Source: Cyrtodaria siliqua (taxonomy: Eukaryota; Mollusca; Bivalvia; Adapedonta; Hiatellidae). Taken from it: a DNA stretch of 64,000 nucleotides. The notes under the pieces are model-generated. The model was not told the DNA's origin and ran no database searches. It was given only the letters and a program-made list of their open reading frames with translations. Shown here in pieces: positions 30,890-42,122 of the stretch (its first letter is position 1; every line of letters starts with the position of its first letter). A program made the translations under genes and the position numbers. The stretch spans positions 124,001 to 188,000 of the forward strand of contig JAWPHD010001135.1 of the NCBI GenBank assembly GCA_037043455.1. Direction: 5' to 3'.

Positions 30890-32040
30890 GCTGTATGTGA
30901 TACTGTTTTGATCGAAAACCAAAGGTCATTCGAACATCCGGTCGTCGTATTAAACCGACGTTAGGAGATCTCGAAATTAACCTAAACTTGATTGCCAAGT
31001 ACAAGGTACCACATATTCCACCGTGGACTTTGGAAACTCCAACCATTAAGTTTGGTCTTTGTAATAATAATAAGTCCAGTACAGATCCTACAACATATAT
31101 ACACAGATGGTTGTAATAGCTGCAGCAGCTGTTGTTCACTCAGTATAAAAAGCCGCCTGACTGACAAGGCCTTTATCTTTTCAGCTGAACTTAAGGGAAC
31201 TTAAGGCAATGTCACTTGCCTTAAATTATAAAATGTTTCCTGATGGGTCCCACCGGGAAATGCTTTTATCCTATTGTGCTGACCTGTTGTAGTCAGCGTT
31301 TGTTAACACACGTCCAGTCAGTACTATATGGCTTCCCTTCTCCCGACCCGGGTCACATGTCGTCTGGTACAGGTCATGTGGTGTCATTTGGCGGGAATCA
31401 GCTGGATTACCATAAAGTCCAGGAACCGGACCGCAAGATCATATAGGACCCCATCGACAGTTACATTCAGGAATCTGATGATGACCATTTCGTAATATTT
31501 TCCGATTCCCTTCCATCTCTTCAGGCTCTGGCTAATGTGAAACAGGATAACCCAGTTGTGCTTCAACTTTTAGAAAAATACAACTCTGTTATAATGGATA
31601 ATGTTATCATTTTCTGCTGGCTTCCAAGCCCCGTAGGCATATGAGGTAGTGATAGAGCTGATAGTGCTGCTTAGGTAGTATGCATATAAATATATCTAAT
31701 ACTAAATTATCTTACACAGATTTGATATTAACAAATATATTCGTAACTCTTGGAAAGCCGTTTGGGATTCTGCATTCGGTTACTCGGCGAGTGTCGTCCT
31801 TCTAGTAAGGATATTCGTCTAGTGGAAGTTATTTTAACCCGGTGCAGGTTAGGGCATAAACGTTATACTCATTCATATTTATTACAAGGTGAGCATTTAT
31901 CAGAATGTATACCCTGTTTTGCACCGTTAACGGTCAAACATATCCTGTTACATTATATAGACTTTGATCCTATACGACAAAGATATTACCAAATTAATAG
32001 TATGGAAGACTTATTTGATATAATTGATTTCAGTCTTATA
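30890..32040 (+). pseudogene. I-like LINE: RNase H domain and C-terminal tail
   Basis: The frames give VPHIPPWTLETP, IYTDGCNSCSS (first RNase H Asp), IFSAELKAM-like (Glu), YIQESDDDHFVIFSDSLPSL (Asp) and FCWLPSPVGI. They continue into RCRLGHKRYTHSYLLQGEHL, CIPCFAPLTVKHILL and DFDPIRQRYYQINSMEDLF. The DED residues of RNase H are visible, placing the family in the RNase H-bearing I group. An unrelated piece, roughly 31,206-31,450, splits RNase H, and several stops occur. Confidence 0.85.
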
Positions 32041-32210
32041 TGACTTCTCTACACTATTTAAAACCATACCACATCACCTTATCAAAGCCAACCTTATTGC
32101 TCTTATTCAAAAACTTTCGCTAGGGAAAATTCTACATTTTTGATCTGTAATAATATTAAAGCGTTTTTACTAAACAGCAGTTTGGACAATTACACTATGT
32201 ACCCCAACTA
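32041..32210 (+). pseudogene. Naiad RT fragment
   Basis: TIPHHLIKANLIALIQKL, ENSTFLICNNIKAF and SSLDNYTMY match the fingers/palm region of the copy at 2.4-2.65 kb. It abuts the LINE tail directly. Confidence 0.78.
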
Positions 32211-32610
32211 AGGGAGGTGGGTGCATGAGCTTTCTTCCCTCGGGTTTTCTGGTCGTACCCTAGATTGGGTTTCTCTTTAGCTGCAACTACTATGGTTGTT
32301 CAGTACGATTCTGGATACATCCTGAGATGTTTATTATTTTGTATGTATATCTTTAGTTAGTTTCTCTGGATGTGGACTTTATTGTTAGAGATTTACTTTT
32401 GGTGGGATGTAGTTTTGTTTACACTGTCTTGTCTATTTGGGCGCTGACGACAGGATAATAGCGAGGATGGTGCGCATATAAAATAGATTCAAGCTAACCA
32501 GTAGGCCTTATTGCCTACTGACCGTTCGGTAACCCTGTCTTCACCACCCTTTCAGTTGTTTTTTGTCTCTTTCATTGTAGTTTCAAGTCCTTGTTTGCAG
32601 TACAGTGCGG
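32211..32610 (+). repeat. Divergent Naiad-family 3' UTR
   Basis: GTTTACACTGTCTTGTC, GGTGCGCATATAAAATAG, GCCTACTGACCGTTCGGTAACCC follow the block order of the Naiad UTR but are strongly diverged, preceded by an unassigned CTTTCTTCCCTCGGGTTTTC block. Confidence 0.55.
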
Positions 32611-32654
32611 ACCTACGATGCCATTGCGTTCGGACGCTGTGGTTTCTATAGGAC

Positions 32655-33388
32655 CCTAAATATCATTTTGCTAAGAAGTTTGATATTGTTAATTATCCCC
32701 ATGTAGATGCGGATATTCCCCCAACAACTTCATATGGGGTCTATATGTCCCAAGTTATTCGTTTTTCTAGAGCTTTAATCGAATTGAGGACTTTCATATT
32801 TGTAATCTTTTTATAACTTAAAGCTACTCCATCAGGGATACCGTTACCATAAACTTCGTAAAACCTTTGCAGCATTTTATTATCGTAACCCTGATCTTCT
32901 TTCCAAATATAAAAGTAATTTAAGAACTCTTCTGTGACAAGGACTATCACAACCTGACTTCTATGGTGACGTGATTTACAAACTTCGTAAGATCCTTTGT
33001 CATGATCACTTTCATACTATCTTTGTTAAGCTTGTTAAAAGGTTTATCAAAAGAGGTTATGCCCCTACCATTTTGCAACGCATTTCATGCTTGGTGGAGG
33101 ACCCATTTACAGTTCGTCACTATGCTTTTCTCTTTAATTGTGCGATTACCGGACAGGCTGTAAACCCTATGATGACGCCTACCTAAAGCACACAAAAGGA
33201 GATTTGGTGCACCCTAGAACCCGGTTTAAACCTCCAGCGGCCTTGTTTTGCCACTGACCGTTCAAAGGCGGTAGCCCTATTGTCAACCGTTTTGTGTCTG
33301 TGATGTATTATTTGGCATTTTATTCATCTTTAAATTTGTTCTTTGTTTCTGTGTTGTTTGTGGTTGAATGCTGTTTTTTCTGTTCGAT
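32655..33388 (+). pseudogene. Naiad C-terminal coding region and 3' UTR, sense
   Basis: KKFDIVNYPHVDADIP, TSYGVYMSQVIRFSRA, IYKLRKILCHDHFHTIFVKL, VKRFIKRGYAP and CAITGQAVNPMMTPT with TAA at 33184-33186 correspond to the end of the 1.6-kb ORF. The 3' UTR then jumps to GGTGCACCCTAGAACCCGG, GACCGTTCAAAGGCGG and TTTTCTGTTCGATTT; the SECIS 3' arm was removed by this deletion. Confidence 0.85.
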
Positions 33389-33394
33389 TTGTAG

Positions 33395-33640
33395 ATTTCT
33401 CAACTTCCTCTAGCCCTACTAGAAGGAAGCCACTCAACGAGTAACGGTTTAATCGACTGCAGTGTATTGTTCACAGATAAATCCCAAATGGCTCGACAAG
33501 AGTTATGAATATATTTGTTAATATGACATTTAAAAGGAGTGTAAAGTAATTTGATATTACATATATGTAAATCTAAAACAGCATTAGCGTCATTGTCAGT
33601 TTTCAGCCAACGAGCCCAATATAGGTGGATTTGAAGTAGA
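33395..33640 (-). pseudogene. I-like LINE C-terminal fragment
   Basis: YTPFKCHINKYIHNSCRAIW and DLSVNNTLQSIKPLLVEW match the DFKSCIN..LSVNNKLHSVKPLLGEW region of the other LINE tails. Confidence 0.78.
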
Positions 33641-33748
33641 ATACCGCTTAAGCCGGTGCTAGGCGGCGTGAGAGGTGTTGCTTCGTACATTACTTTTTAT
33701 GAACAATAAAACCGAGTCTGCTGCTTTATTCTCTTAACTGCGTTAAAC
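33640..33748 (-). repeat. R2 repeat fragment
   Basis: CCGCTTAAGCCGGTGCTAGG, AAACCGAGTCTGCTGCTTTAT and TTCTCTTAA are the reverse complement of 59,640-59,748. Confidence 0.75.
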
Positions 33749-33786
33749 TTTGTTGCTCCAGTAACTTTTGTATCAGTATTTGTCAG

Positions 33787-36235
33787 CACCTCGTAATCCT
33801 ACGTGGCTGAATACCTCGTAATCCTGCGTGGCTCAGCACCTCGTAATCCTACATAGCTGAGTACCTCGTAATCCTACGTGGCTCAGTACCTCGTAATACT
33901 ATGTGGCTCAGTACCTCGTAATCCTACATAGCTGAGTATCTCGTAATCCTACGTGGCTCAGTACCTCGTAATCCTATGTGGCTCAGTACCTCGTAATCCT
34001 ACGTGGCTCAGTATCTCGTAATACTACGTGGCTCAGTAACTCGTAATCCTACTCATAATCCTAAGTGGCTGAGCACCTCTAATCCTACGTGGCTCAGTAA
34101 CACGTAATCATATGTGGCTGAATGCCTCGTAATCCTACGTGGCTCAGTAACTCGTAATCATACGTGGCTGAGTGCCTCGAAATCCTACGTGCTCAGTAAC
34201 TCGTAATCCTACGTGGCTGAGTGTAATCCTACGTGCCTGAGTTCCTCGTAATTCTACGTGACTCAGTAACTCGTAATTCTACTTGGCTGAGTGCCTCGTA
34301 ATCCTACGTGGCTGAGTGCCTCGTAATCCTATGTGGCTGAGTACCTCGTAATCCTACGTGGCTCAGTACCTCGTAATCCTACGTGGCTGAGTGCCTCGTA
34401 ATCCTACGTGGCTCAGTAACTCGTAATCCTACGTGGCTGAGTGCCTCGTAATCCTACGTGGCTCAGTAACTCGTAATCCTACGTGACTGAGTGCCTCTTA
34501 ATCCTACGTGGCTCAGTAACTCGTAATCCTACGTGGCTGAGTGCCTCGTAATCCTACGTGGCTGAGTGCCTCGTAATCCAACTTGGCTCAGTACCTCGTA
34601 ATCATACGTGGCTCAGTACCTCGTAATCATACGTGGCTCAATACCTCGTAATCATACGTGGCTCAGTACCTCGTAGTCATACGTGGCTCAGTACCTCGTA
34701 ATCATACGTGGCTCAGTACCTCGTAATCCTACGTGGCTGAGTGCCTCGTAATCCTACGTGGCTCAGTACCTCGTAATCATACGTGGCTGAGTGACTCGTA
34801 ATCCTACGTGGCTCAGTAACTCGTAATCCTACGTGGCTGAACACCTCGTAATCCTACGTGGCTCAGTAACTCGTAATCCTACGTGGCTGAGTGCCTCGTA
34901 ATCCAACTTGGCTCAGTACCTCGTAATCATACGTGGCTCAGTACCTTGTAATCATACGTGGCTCAATACCTCGTAATCATTCGTGGCTCAGTACCTCGTA
35001 ATCATACGTGGCTCAGTACCTCGTAATCATACGTGGCTCAGTACCTCGTAATCCTACGTAGCTGAGTGCCTCGTAATCCTACGTGGCTCAGTACCTCATA
35101 ATCATACGTGGCTGAGTGCCTCGTAATCCTAAGTGGCTCAGTAACTCGTAATCCTACGTGGCTGAGCACCTCGTAATCATGCGTGGCTCAGTAACTCGTA
35201 ATCCTACGTGGCTTAGTGCCTTGTAATCCTACGTGGCTGAGTTCCTCGTAATCCTACGTGACACAGTAGCTCGTAATCCTACGTGGCTGAGTGCCTCGTA
35301 ATCCTACGTGGCTGAGTGCCTCGTAATCCTACGTGGCTCAGTACCTCGTAATCATACGTGGCTGAGTGACTCGTAATCCTAAGTGGCTCAGTAACTCGTA
35401 ATCCTACGTGGCTGAGCACCTCGTAATCCTACGTGGCTCAGTAACTGGTAATCCTACGTGGCTGAGTGCATTGTAATCCTACGTGGCTGAGTGCCTCGTA
35501 ATCCTACGTGACACAGTAACTCGTAATCCTACGTGGCTGAGTGCCTCGTAATCCTACGTGGCTGAGTGCCTTGTAATCCTACGTGTCTCAGTAACTCGTA
35601 ATCCTACGTGGCTGAGTGCCTCGTAATCCTACGTGGCTGAGTGCCTCGTAATCCTACGTGGCTCAGTAACTCGTAATCATACGTGGCTGAGAGCCTCGTA
35701 ATCCTACGTGGCTGAGTACCTCGTAATCATACGTGGCTAAGTGCCTCGTAATCCTACGTGGCCCAGTAACTCGTAATCCTACGTGGCTGAGTGCCTCGTA
35801 ATCTTACGTGGCTCAGTAACTCGTAATCCTACGTGGCTGAGTGCCTCTTAATCCTACGTGGCTCAGTAACTCGTAATCCTACGTGGCTGAGTGCCTCATA
35901 ATCCTACGTGGCTGAGTGCCTCGTAATCCAACGTGGCTCAGTACCTCATAATCATACGTGGCTCAGTACCTCTTAATCATACGTGGCTCAATACCTCGTA
36001 ATCATACGTGGCTCAGTACCTCGTAATCATACGTGGCTCAGTACCTCGTAATCCTACGTGGCTCAGTAACTCGTAATCATACGTGGCTGAGTGACTCGTA
36101 ATCCTACGTGGCTCAGTAACTCGTAATCCTACGTGGCTGAGCACCTCGTAATCCTACGTGGCTCAGTAACTCGTAATCATACGTGGCTGAGTGCCTCGTA
36201 ATCCAACATGGCTGAGTACCGCGTAATCCTACGTG
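33787..36235 (+). repeat. 25-bp satellite, about 98 units
   Basis: Unit TCGTAATCCTACGTGGCTCA plus GTACC, with variants GTAAC and (CTGA)GTGCC. CTCAGTAAC and CTGAGTGCC types often alternate, giving 50-bp dimers. A marked block TCGTAATCCAACTTGG recurs 325 bp apart (34,571 and 34,896), which is 13 units. Confidence 0.95.
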
Positions 36236-36355
36236 GCTTGGAAGCCGGCAGTAAATAATAACATTATCAGTTATAAGACAGTTGTGTTTTTGTAAAACTG
36301 CGTTATCATGTTTCCCATTACACAGAGACTGAAGAGATGAAAGTGAAGTAGGACA
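36236..36355. other. Unassigned sequence after the satellite
   Basis: Short unique-looking stretch; nothing recognised. Confidence 0.4.
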
Positions 36356-36359
36356 GATT

Positions 36360-37345
36360 AAAATGGTCATTTAAGGCTATTTCTTTAAGTTCAACAGTAA
36401 ATATAGAGACCCTGTCAGGCAAGCGGCTCTTTATGCTGTGAAGACAGTAGGATCTTTACCGGAATTGTTATTATGAAAGAAATCAAAAAGAATGTCCACG
36501 GTGAAATGTGTGGTACGTTGTACTTGGCAATCAAATTTAGGTTACTTTCGAGATCTCTTAACTTCGGTGTTAATACGAAGACCAACTGTTTGAATGGCCC
36601 TCGGCTTTCGATGAAACAAAAGGTTTATAACTAGGACACAGTATCAAACGTTTCGTTTGATGCCTTAGATTGTAGTTTGTAGTGTATGGCATACTGAAGG
36701 GCTAATTTGTCTCGTCTATGATTGTATATGATGATTTGTTAGCTTCAGCGTATAAATGATTCAAATGGAGATTGCCTGTTGTGCTTGTTGGCACCGGAAT
36801 CCACCTTGATACTTTGTAATCAGTCTGTTGGTCTCCAAGAACCAAATGAGTATCCCATTAATGATTAGTTTAATGGTTTTACATATACAACTCATTAAAG
36901 CAATATAGCGATAATTTAATGGATCGTATGATTCGTTCCAGGCTTGGGGACTGGAATGAAAATTGCTTCCCGCTAAGAGTCGGCGAAGTCCCCAGTCGCC
37001 CACACGTTATTAAATACTCCAAGCGGGGTAAAAAAAAGCACTTTTCAGGTAAATATTTTAATAATTGATAATGGATATCCTCAGGACCAGCTGATTTATC
37101 TTGAGCCTTCGGAGTTCGGAAAGAGTGACCAGTTTATTGTATTTCTCAAAAGTTTTCCAAATAAAATCGAGTTTTTTCGTTTCCTACTTTTTTCTTATTT
37201 TTAAGAAAACTTGGTTGACACTTTTTAGAAGAAGTATTTGTCGCAAAACATTTCGTGAAGTAACCTCTCCATTATCAGTTTTAAGATGGTTTTTACAATT
37301 GCCTTTAACACTTATTTTCCATATCCCGCGTCCTCTTTACAGATG
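36360..37345 (-). pseudogene. I-like LINE: RT start joined to RNase H region
   Basis: The minus strand, from about 37,345, gives KLVTLSELRRLK, PLNYRYIALMSCICKTI, LIWFLETNRLITKYQGGFRC (RT fingers) and, after a deletion, LYAEANKSSYTIID, then a PPW-like segment. The palm with the catalytic aspartates is missing. Confidence 0.8.
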
Positions 37346-37600
37346 AGAGAGAGAGTTCAGCAGAGAGACATGGGATCTCAAGGCTGTTGCTAGCCTCTGT
37401 CGCCCGGCCCGCTTCTGATTTCTTCGTTACGCTATGCTGCACGGATCTGCAAGTAAGACATATGCATGATACGGTCTAGCTGGCCGAGATTAGGATGTTG
37501 CTATCCTTAATTGTACGACAGACTTTCGCATGAAAAACTCGAAAGTTGTCTAAATTATCTCGAGTAGGCCGGTAAGATTATTTAATGCAGCTTTACGATC
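37346..37600. other. Unassigned sequence
   Basis: Slightly GC-richer, no recognised feature. Confidence 0.4.
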
Positions 37601-38240
37601 GTTCACTGATTGTTTTGCAGTCATCGTCGTACAATTCAGATGTTTTTTGTGGGCGTTTTAGATTTGCCTAGAATGATCCTTTGTATCATAGAGTATTGTA
37701 GTGAAAATGGCAGCTGCATCTTGTACGTTGACAGAACAGATAGTGACGTCTCCCTAAATCCTCAAATGACGGTAGCGTCTGATGCTTGTCTTAAATATTG
37801 TCTTGTCGTACCCGTAATGGTTTGTTATCTTGTTGCTCTGGCTTCTGCCAATTCATTGAGTACTTTCTAGGCTTTTGACTTTGATGTTCATATATACCTG
37901 ATCGTTTATGTGTTATACTTATACTGCCTATTAATGCTGCATTTTTTGTCAGATAATATAACCTGACGGGGTGTCTTTATTTACATTGTATTATTGGGAT
38001 GACAATAGGGCAAGAGTGAATTTTGGTGCACTTTAGAACCCGGTTTATACCCACAGTGGCCCTTTTTGCTAGTTACCGTTCCAAGGCGGTAGCCCTATTG
38101 TCAACCCTTTTATGTTTGTGATGTCGTGCCTTGCCTTTTAGTCATCTTAACAATTGTTTGTTTCTATGCGTGCAGCTGGTTGACTGTGGTCCTTGAATGC
38201 TACATTTCCTGTTCGACTTTTATATATATTTCAACTGTTC
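37600..38240 (+). mobile_element. Naiad 3' copy with candidate SECIS (copy D), sense
   Basis: The end of the ORF is decayed. GTGACGTC (37,743), CCCTAAATCC, GGTAGCG and TCTGATG (37,779-37,785) form the hairpin. The UTR follows: GTCTTGTCGTACCCGTAATG, CATTGAGTACTTTCTAGGC, GTGTCTTTATTTACATTG, CCGTTCCAAGGCGGTAGCC and TTTCCTGTTCGACTTTTATA. Confidence 0.78.
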
Positions 38241-38299
38241 TTCGCTAAGGGACTGAAACGTATCACATTCCTACCAACTACTGTTTCGCGAGTGGAACT

Positions 38300-38690
38300 G
38301 TTTACCTCAAGATATTAGAGACACAGATTACATTCATTTATTTTTTAAACGTTACTTTTACGTCGGAAAAGAACAAATTCTACACACCCGTTTACGTACC
38401 AGTTGTAGTTATTGAACCTCTATCTGTTTCAGAAAAATATAATCGCCTCCCCGTTATGTGATCACTGTCATAGTGGTAGTATTGAAGATAACCAACACCT
38501 TTTCTTCACTTGTCCTGCTTACAACGAAATACGTACTGACCTTGCACACACCCTTAACCCGTTATGTACAGTTATCCTCGAAACACTTTCATACGGTGAT
38601 CAGGGCGCTAGTTTATGACACTAACGTTTCAATCGTCGAGGCTGTTCAAGAGTATATAATAAAAAGCAAACGCTTCTAATCTGGCAAGAT
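38300..38690 (+). pseudogene. LINE C-terminal zinc-finger region
   Basis: FQKNIIASPLCDHCHSGSIE, DNQHLFFTCPAYNEIRTDLA, then after a one-base shift YDTNVSIVEAVQEYI and stop. The C-x2-C...H-x4-C pattern is the end of a CR1/Jockey-like LINE ORF2. Confidence 0.8.
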
Positions 38691-39040
38691 ATGTAAATAT
38701 GATTGATGTTTGTGGATGCCCATCAATGTTGCTGTGTCTCATGGAGTACTCCGCCTTCTGATCCCCAGTGTCACCCGTTATTATCATGTTATCCAACACG
38801 ACTTTTTGAGTGGGTATGTCTCTTGTTCGTATTACTTTGTGTTCATGTTTTCCTACACCATCTATCATCATATTTCTTTAATTCTTTTTTACATTTGTCT
38901 TTTTTTTCGTTTTAATTTGTTTAAGCAAATATTAACTGAAGTCAATGTGACACTGAATAATTGTAAAAATTCTACCAATTGGTTCATATATATGTATTTT
39001 CCGTAGCTATTAATACATACTTGAATTGCTAAAACGTTTT
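38691..39040. other. No recognisable features
   Basis: AT-rich sequence after the LINE end; nothing assignable. Confidence 0.4.
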
Positions 39041-39188
39041 CCAAGGAGAGGAACTTTACAAAAGAGTTTGAGAGTGGACCTTTGGAAACGGCCGAACACG
39101 ACACATCCAAAATCTTGCATTCTGTTTGATTGAGACTGTTCATGAACGGTAGTGAAATATGCTAGCTACCGCTCACGTCCCGGGAAGT
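39040..39188 (+). repeat. R2 repeat fragment
   Basis: GGAAACGGCCGAACACGACA, TTTGATTGAGACTGTTCATG, AACGGTAGTGAAATATGC, ACCGCTCACGTCCCGG. Confidence 0.68.
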
Positions 39189-39640
39189 TTTCTTTCGTTC
39201 CAATCCTTTACTTAATGTACCGTTAAATGTATTTATGCACAAATTCGAATAAAATATGTTTAAACCAAACGTGTCACGGAGTTTCCATAGTTGCTTCTCA
39301 CCAGTAGTGGTGTTCTCACCAGTAGTGATGGACCGATATTTCCAAAAAATATTGGAAAATGGTCACTTCCACATAGGTTGTCATTAACACGCCACGTAAA
39401 AACCATCAAGACTGTTGGGTCGCATATTGTTCAATGGAAAAAAGAGAGCCTGAAGCTGGATGTAAGTATGCATGTGGTTTGTATTCATTAATAAATTTTC
39501 CTTTTAAAAGGAACGACTTGCCTTTTTAAATAGATATAAAAGTGGTGTGTGGGTACGAGATGTTGAAACTATACTATTTTCTAAAAAAAAACGGTTTTAT
39601 TTACATAAGAACATGTATTAAATGTAATAATATTATACAA
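39189..39640. other. No recognisable features
   Basis: Contains a TCTCACCAGTAGTG duplication at 39,295-39,325. No gene. Confidence 0.4.
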
Positions 39641-39645
39641 TTATG

Positions 39646-39779
39646 GACTTTTCAGCTGTTATACATGATGTGATATGCACCAAAAAAATCATTATTGACC
39701 GAGGCGATAGCCGAGGTCAATAATGATTTTTTGGTGCATATCAACATCATGTATAACAGCTGAAAAGTCCATAACTGTT
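39646..39779 (+). repeat. Foldback element 1
   Basis: AATTATGGACTTTTCAGCTG, TTATACATGATG and ATATGCACC are repeated in inverse after a central GACCGAGGCGATAGCCGAGGTC hairpin. Arms of about 60 bp, one indel. Confidence 0.88.
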
Positions 39780-39789
39780 TTATTATATA

Positions 39790-39905
39790 ACCCTCAATTT
39801 ACAATTATATAAAACAGGTCAATATCAAAAAAACAATTATATAAAACAGGTCAATATCAAAAAAACAGGTCAATATCAAAAAAACAGGTCAATATCGCTA
39901 GATAT
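39790..39905 (+). repeat. Short tandem block
   Basis: AAAACAGGTCAATATCAAA is repeated four times, the first two with an extra AATTATAT. Confidence 0.85.
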
Positions 39906-40544
39906 TTTTTCTAAAAAATTACTTTTTAGCCAATGAAAACGCGTCTATTTATAGGTTATATAATAATGATTTATGAAACATAATAAAATTGATTTAGGAT
40001 GAAATGACAAATACCGATTCATTTGACATAAAATAGCAAATACTGATTTACTTAGTGTAAATATGAGTGTTATATGGTGCCTGCCACAGACTGGAATAAA
40101 CATGAATTGGATTGGGGTTTTACGCCTTGATGAAAAGAAGCAAACAGAGAACGCATTTAAAGTTGAAACTTTAAAATACCTGAGCGGGTGCTGAAGTTGA
40201 AGATTCCACCATCATGTTAATACGCAGCTTCGCAAGTATTCGGAAGAATTCATAGTTTAGCGAAGGTAAATGATTTTGAAACATGTATATGTTTTAATTT
40301 AATCTCAATAGATTTTCTGCCAAAAATATGGAACACGCATATTGACAATCTGAAAGTTACCTTATTTCATTTAAAAAAAACAGGGAATGGTCTTGGAATC
40401 TCAATTTAAGTAAATCGATACAAACGTCTCAACCATATCTTTAGAAGTGGACCCTTCCTTGGAGCAATAATCCCGAAGAGTCCATAGTTTAGCGAAGGTG
40501 ACTGATATTGGAACATGTATATAGAGGACATTACATGAGTACTC

Positions 40545-40680
40545 ATTCATTATTGAATTTATTAAACGAGTTGGCAAAATGATATAATGCGAGGCAATGA
40601 TATAATGCGAGGCTCTTGCCGAGCATTATATCATTTTTGCTAAAGAGTTTCATAAATTCAATCATGAATGAGTACGAATG
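40545..40680 (+). repeat. Foldback element 2
   Basis: TTCATTATTGAATTTATTAAAC, GGCAAAATGATATAATGC pair with GCATTATATCATTTTTGC and TTTCATAAATTCAATCATGAA around GAGGCTCTTGCCGAGC. ATGATATAATGCGAGGC is tandemly duplicated on the left. Confidence 0.82.
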
Positions 40681-40689
40681 TTAGATTCT

Positions 40690-41040
40690 ATTTATTACGT
40701 AACTTATAACGTCACATTACGTCAGAAAACGTAAATTAACGTGACGTCATTAAGGTTATATATTACATATTTGTCTATGATTTGTATAGGAAATACTGGG
40801 AATAGAAAAGCTACATCTACTCGTTTGTTCTACTGGGAAATTTCCCAGTACGGATCTACTGGGAAATTTCCCAGTACGGAACATTGCTCGGCCTTTTCCG
40901 TCAGTGGCGGGAATGCCAAATGACGTTCCGATTGTTTTACGGACGTCGTCGTCAGATTCCGCCACTAGGAAATAACGATTACGGAAATTAACGAAGAGTG
41001 CCGGTTCCATATGTTTTGTTTGTATGACGTAACGTCGTCT
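40690..41040. promoter_or_regulatory. CRE-like and kappaB-like motif cluster
   Basis: ACGTCAC, TTACGTCA, GTGACGTCATT and TATGACGTAACGTC occur within 350 bp. TACTGGGAAATTTCCCAGTA, a perfect palindrome containing GGGAAATTTCCC, is present twice 27 bp apart (40,830-40,880). No adjacent gene is visible, so a role is only conjecture. Confidence 0.35.
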
Positions 41041-41107
41041 TGGCTTTCTCGTGCAAACTGGTGTAAAAAGGCGTGAATCATTAGAAATATTAATAAAACA
41101 TCATTTT

Positions 41108-41245
41108 AAATTATGTAATATATAGTTTAATAACCAGTGTTTTTGAGATACTGAAAATATCTCCCTCGAGAAATGGCCCCGATATAAGAACTCGTGCTCC
41201 GCATTTCCCGTATCTCAAAAACACTGGTAATTAAACTCTATGTTA
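41108..41245 (+). repeat. Foldback element 3
   Basis: ATAGTTTAATAACCAGTGTTTTTGAGAT is inverted as ATCTCAAAAACACTGGTAATTAAACTCTAT with a CTCGTGCTCCG core. About 138 bp. Confidence 0.82.
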
Positions 41246-41628
41246 TACCACTAGTGGAATATCGAAAATAGTGAATGGTGTTATAACACTCCCACACCAC
41301 ATGTTATGTGATAAATGTTTTAATTGAATCTCAATAGATTTACTGGCAAAAATTTGAAACACGCCTATTGACAATATGAAAACTACACAGTTTCATTAAA
41401 AAAATGTGAATGGTCTTGGAATCTCAATTTTAAATAAAATGTTGCATTTGTCTTCTACTCATTATCTGGCGTCAGGGAATTCAATGTTGCTTCAGATTCA
41501 GTAGGTCCTATTCGTTTTGAAAGTTTGGCACTCTTTGGATTTTGTTAGGTGTGCCTCGCAAAACGTAATACATTTTAGATGGTTGGGATAATCTTCTACT
41601 CGATGTTAATATTCGAAATCCCAATAGA

Positions 41629-42122
41629 AGAAGTTGTCCTAGCCCGGTGCAGGATAGGGCATACACGTTATACTCATTCATATTTATTACAAGCTGAGCA
41701 ATTACCAGAATGTATACCCTGCTTTGCACCGTTAACGGTCAAACACATCTTATTGGAATGTGTAGACTTTGATCCTATGCGTCAAATGTACTACAATGTT
41801 AATACTATGAAAGAGTTATTTGATACTATAAATTTTAGTCTTGTTTTAGATTTCCTAAAAGAAATCAGACTCTATAAATCAGTATAATGTGTTCTTATAT
41901 ACATTTACTTGTTTATATACCCGTTGACGGGCATTTGTTGATTTGCATACATAGTTTATATTACACCTTATCATCCCTTATTTTTTAATCGTTTTATCTT
42001 TATATATTTACAATAATTTTTAATTAATACTTCATTTCTTCATTTTTCATCAATTTTTGTTTGCGCAAAATATGACCTATTTATGTGTCGACGTGGCGTA
42101 AAACACCATTCAGTCATTCATT
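41629..42122 (+). mobile_element. I-like LINE tail, intact end, 8-bp target duplication
   Basis: It starts inside the ORF (EEVVLARCRIGHTRYTHSYL, CIPCFAPLTVKHILLECVDF, YYNVNTMKELFDTINFSLVL, stop at 41,885), and ends CATTCAGTCATTCATT. CCAATAGA at 41621-41628 recurs at 42123-42130. This uninterrupted copy shows the original sequence at the Naiad insertion site. Confidence 0.92.

Noticed and set aside
36113..36370. ORF over the end of the 25-bp satellite
   Set aside because: The period is not a multiple of three; the open stretch is accidental.
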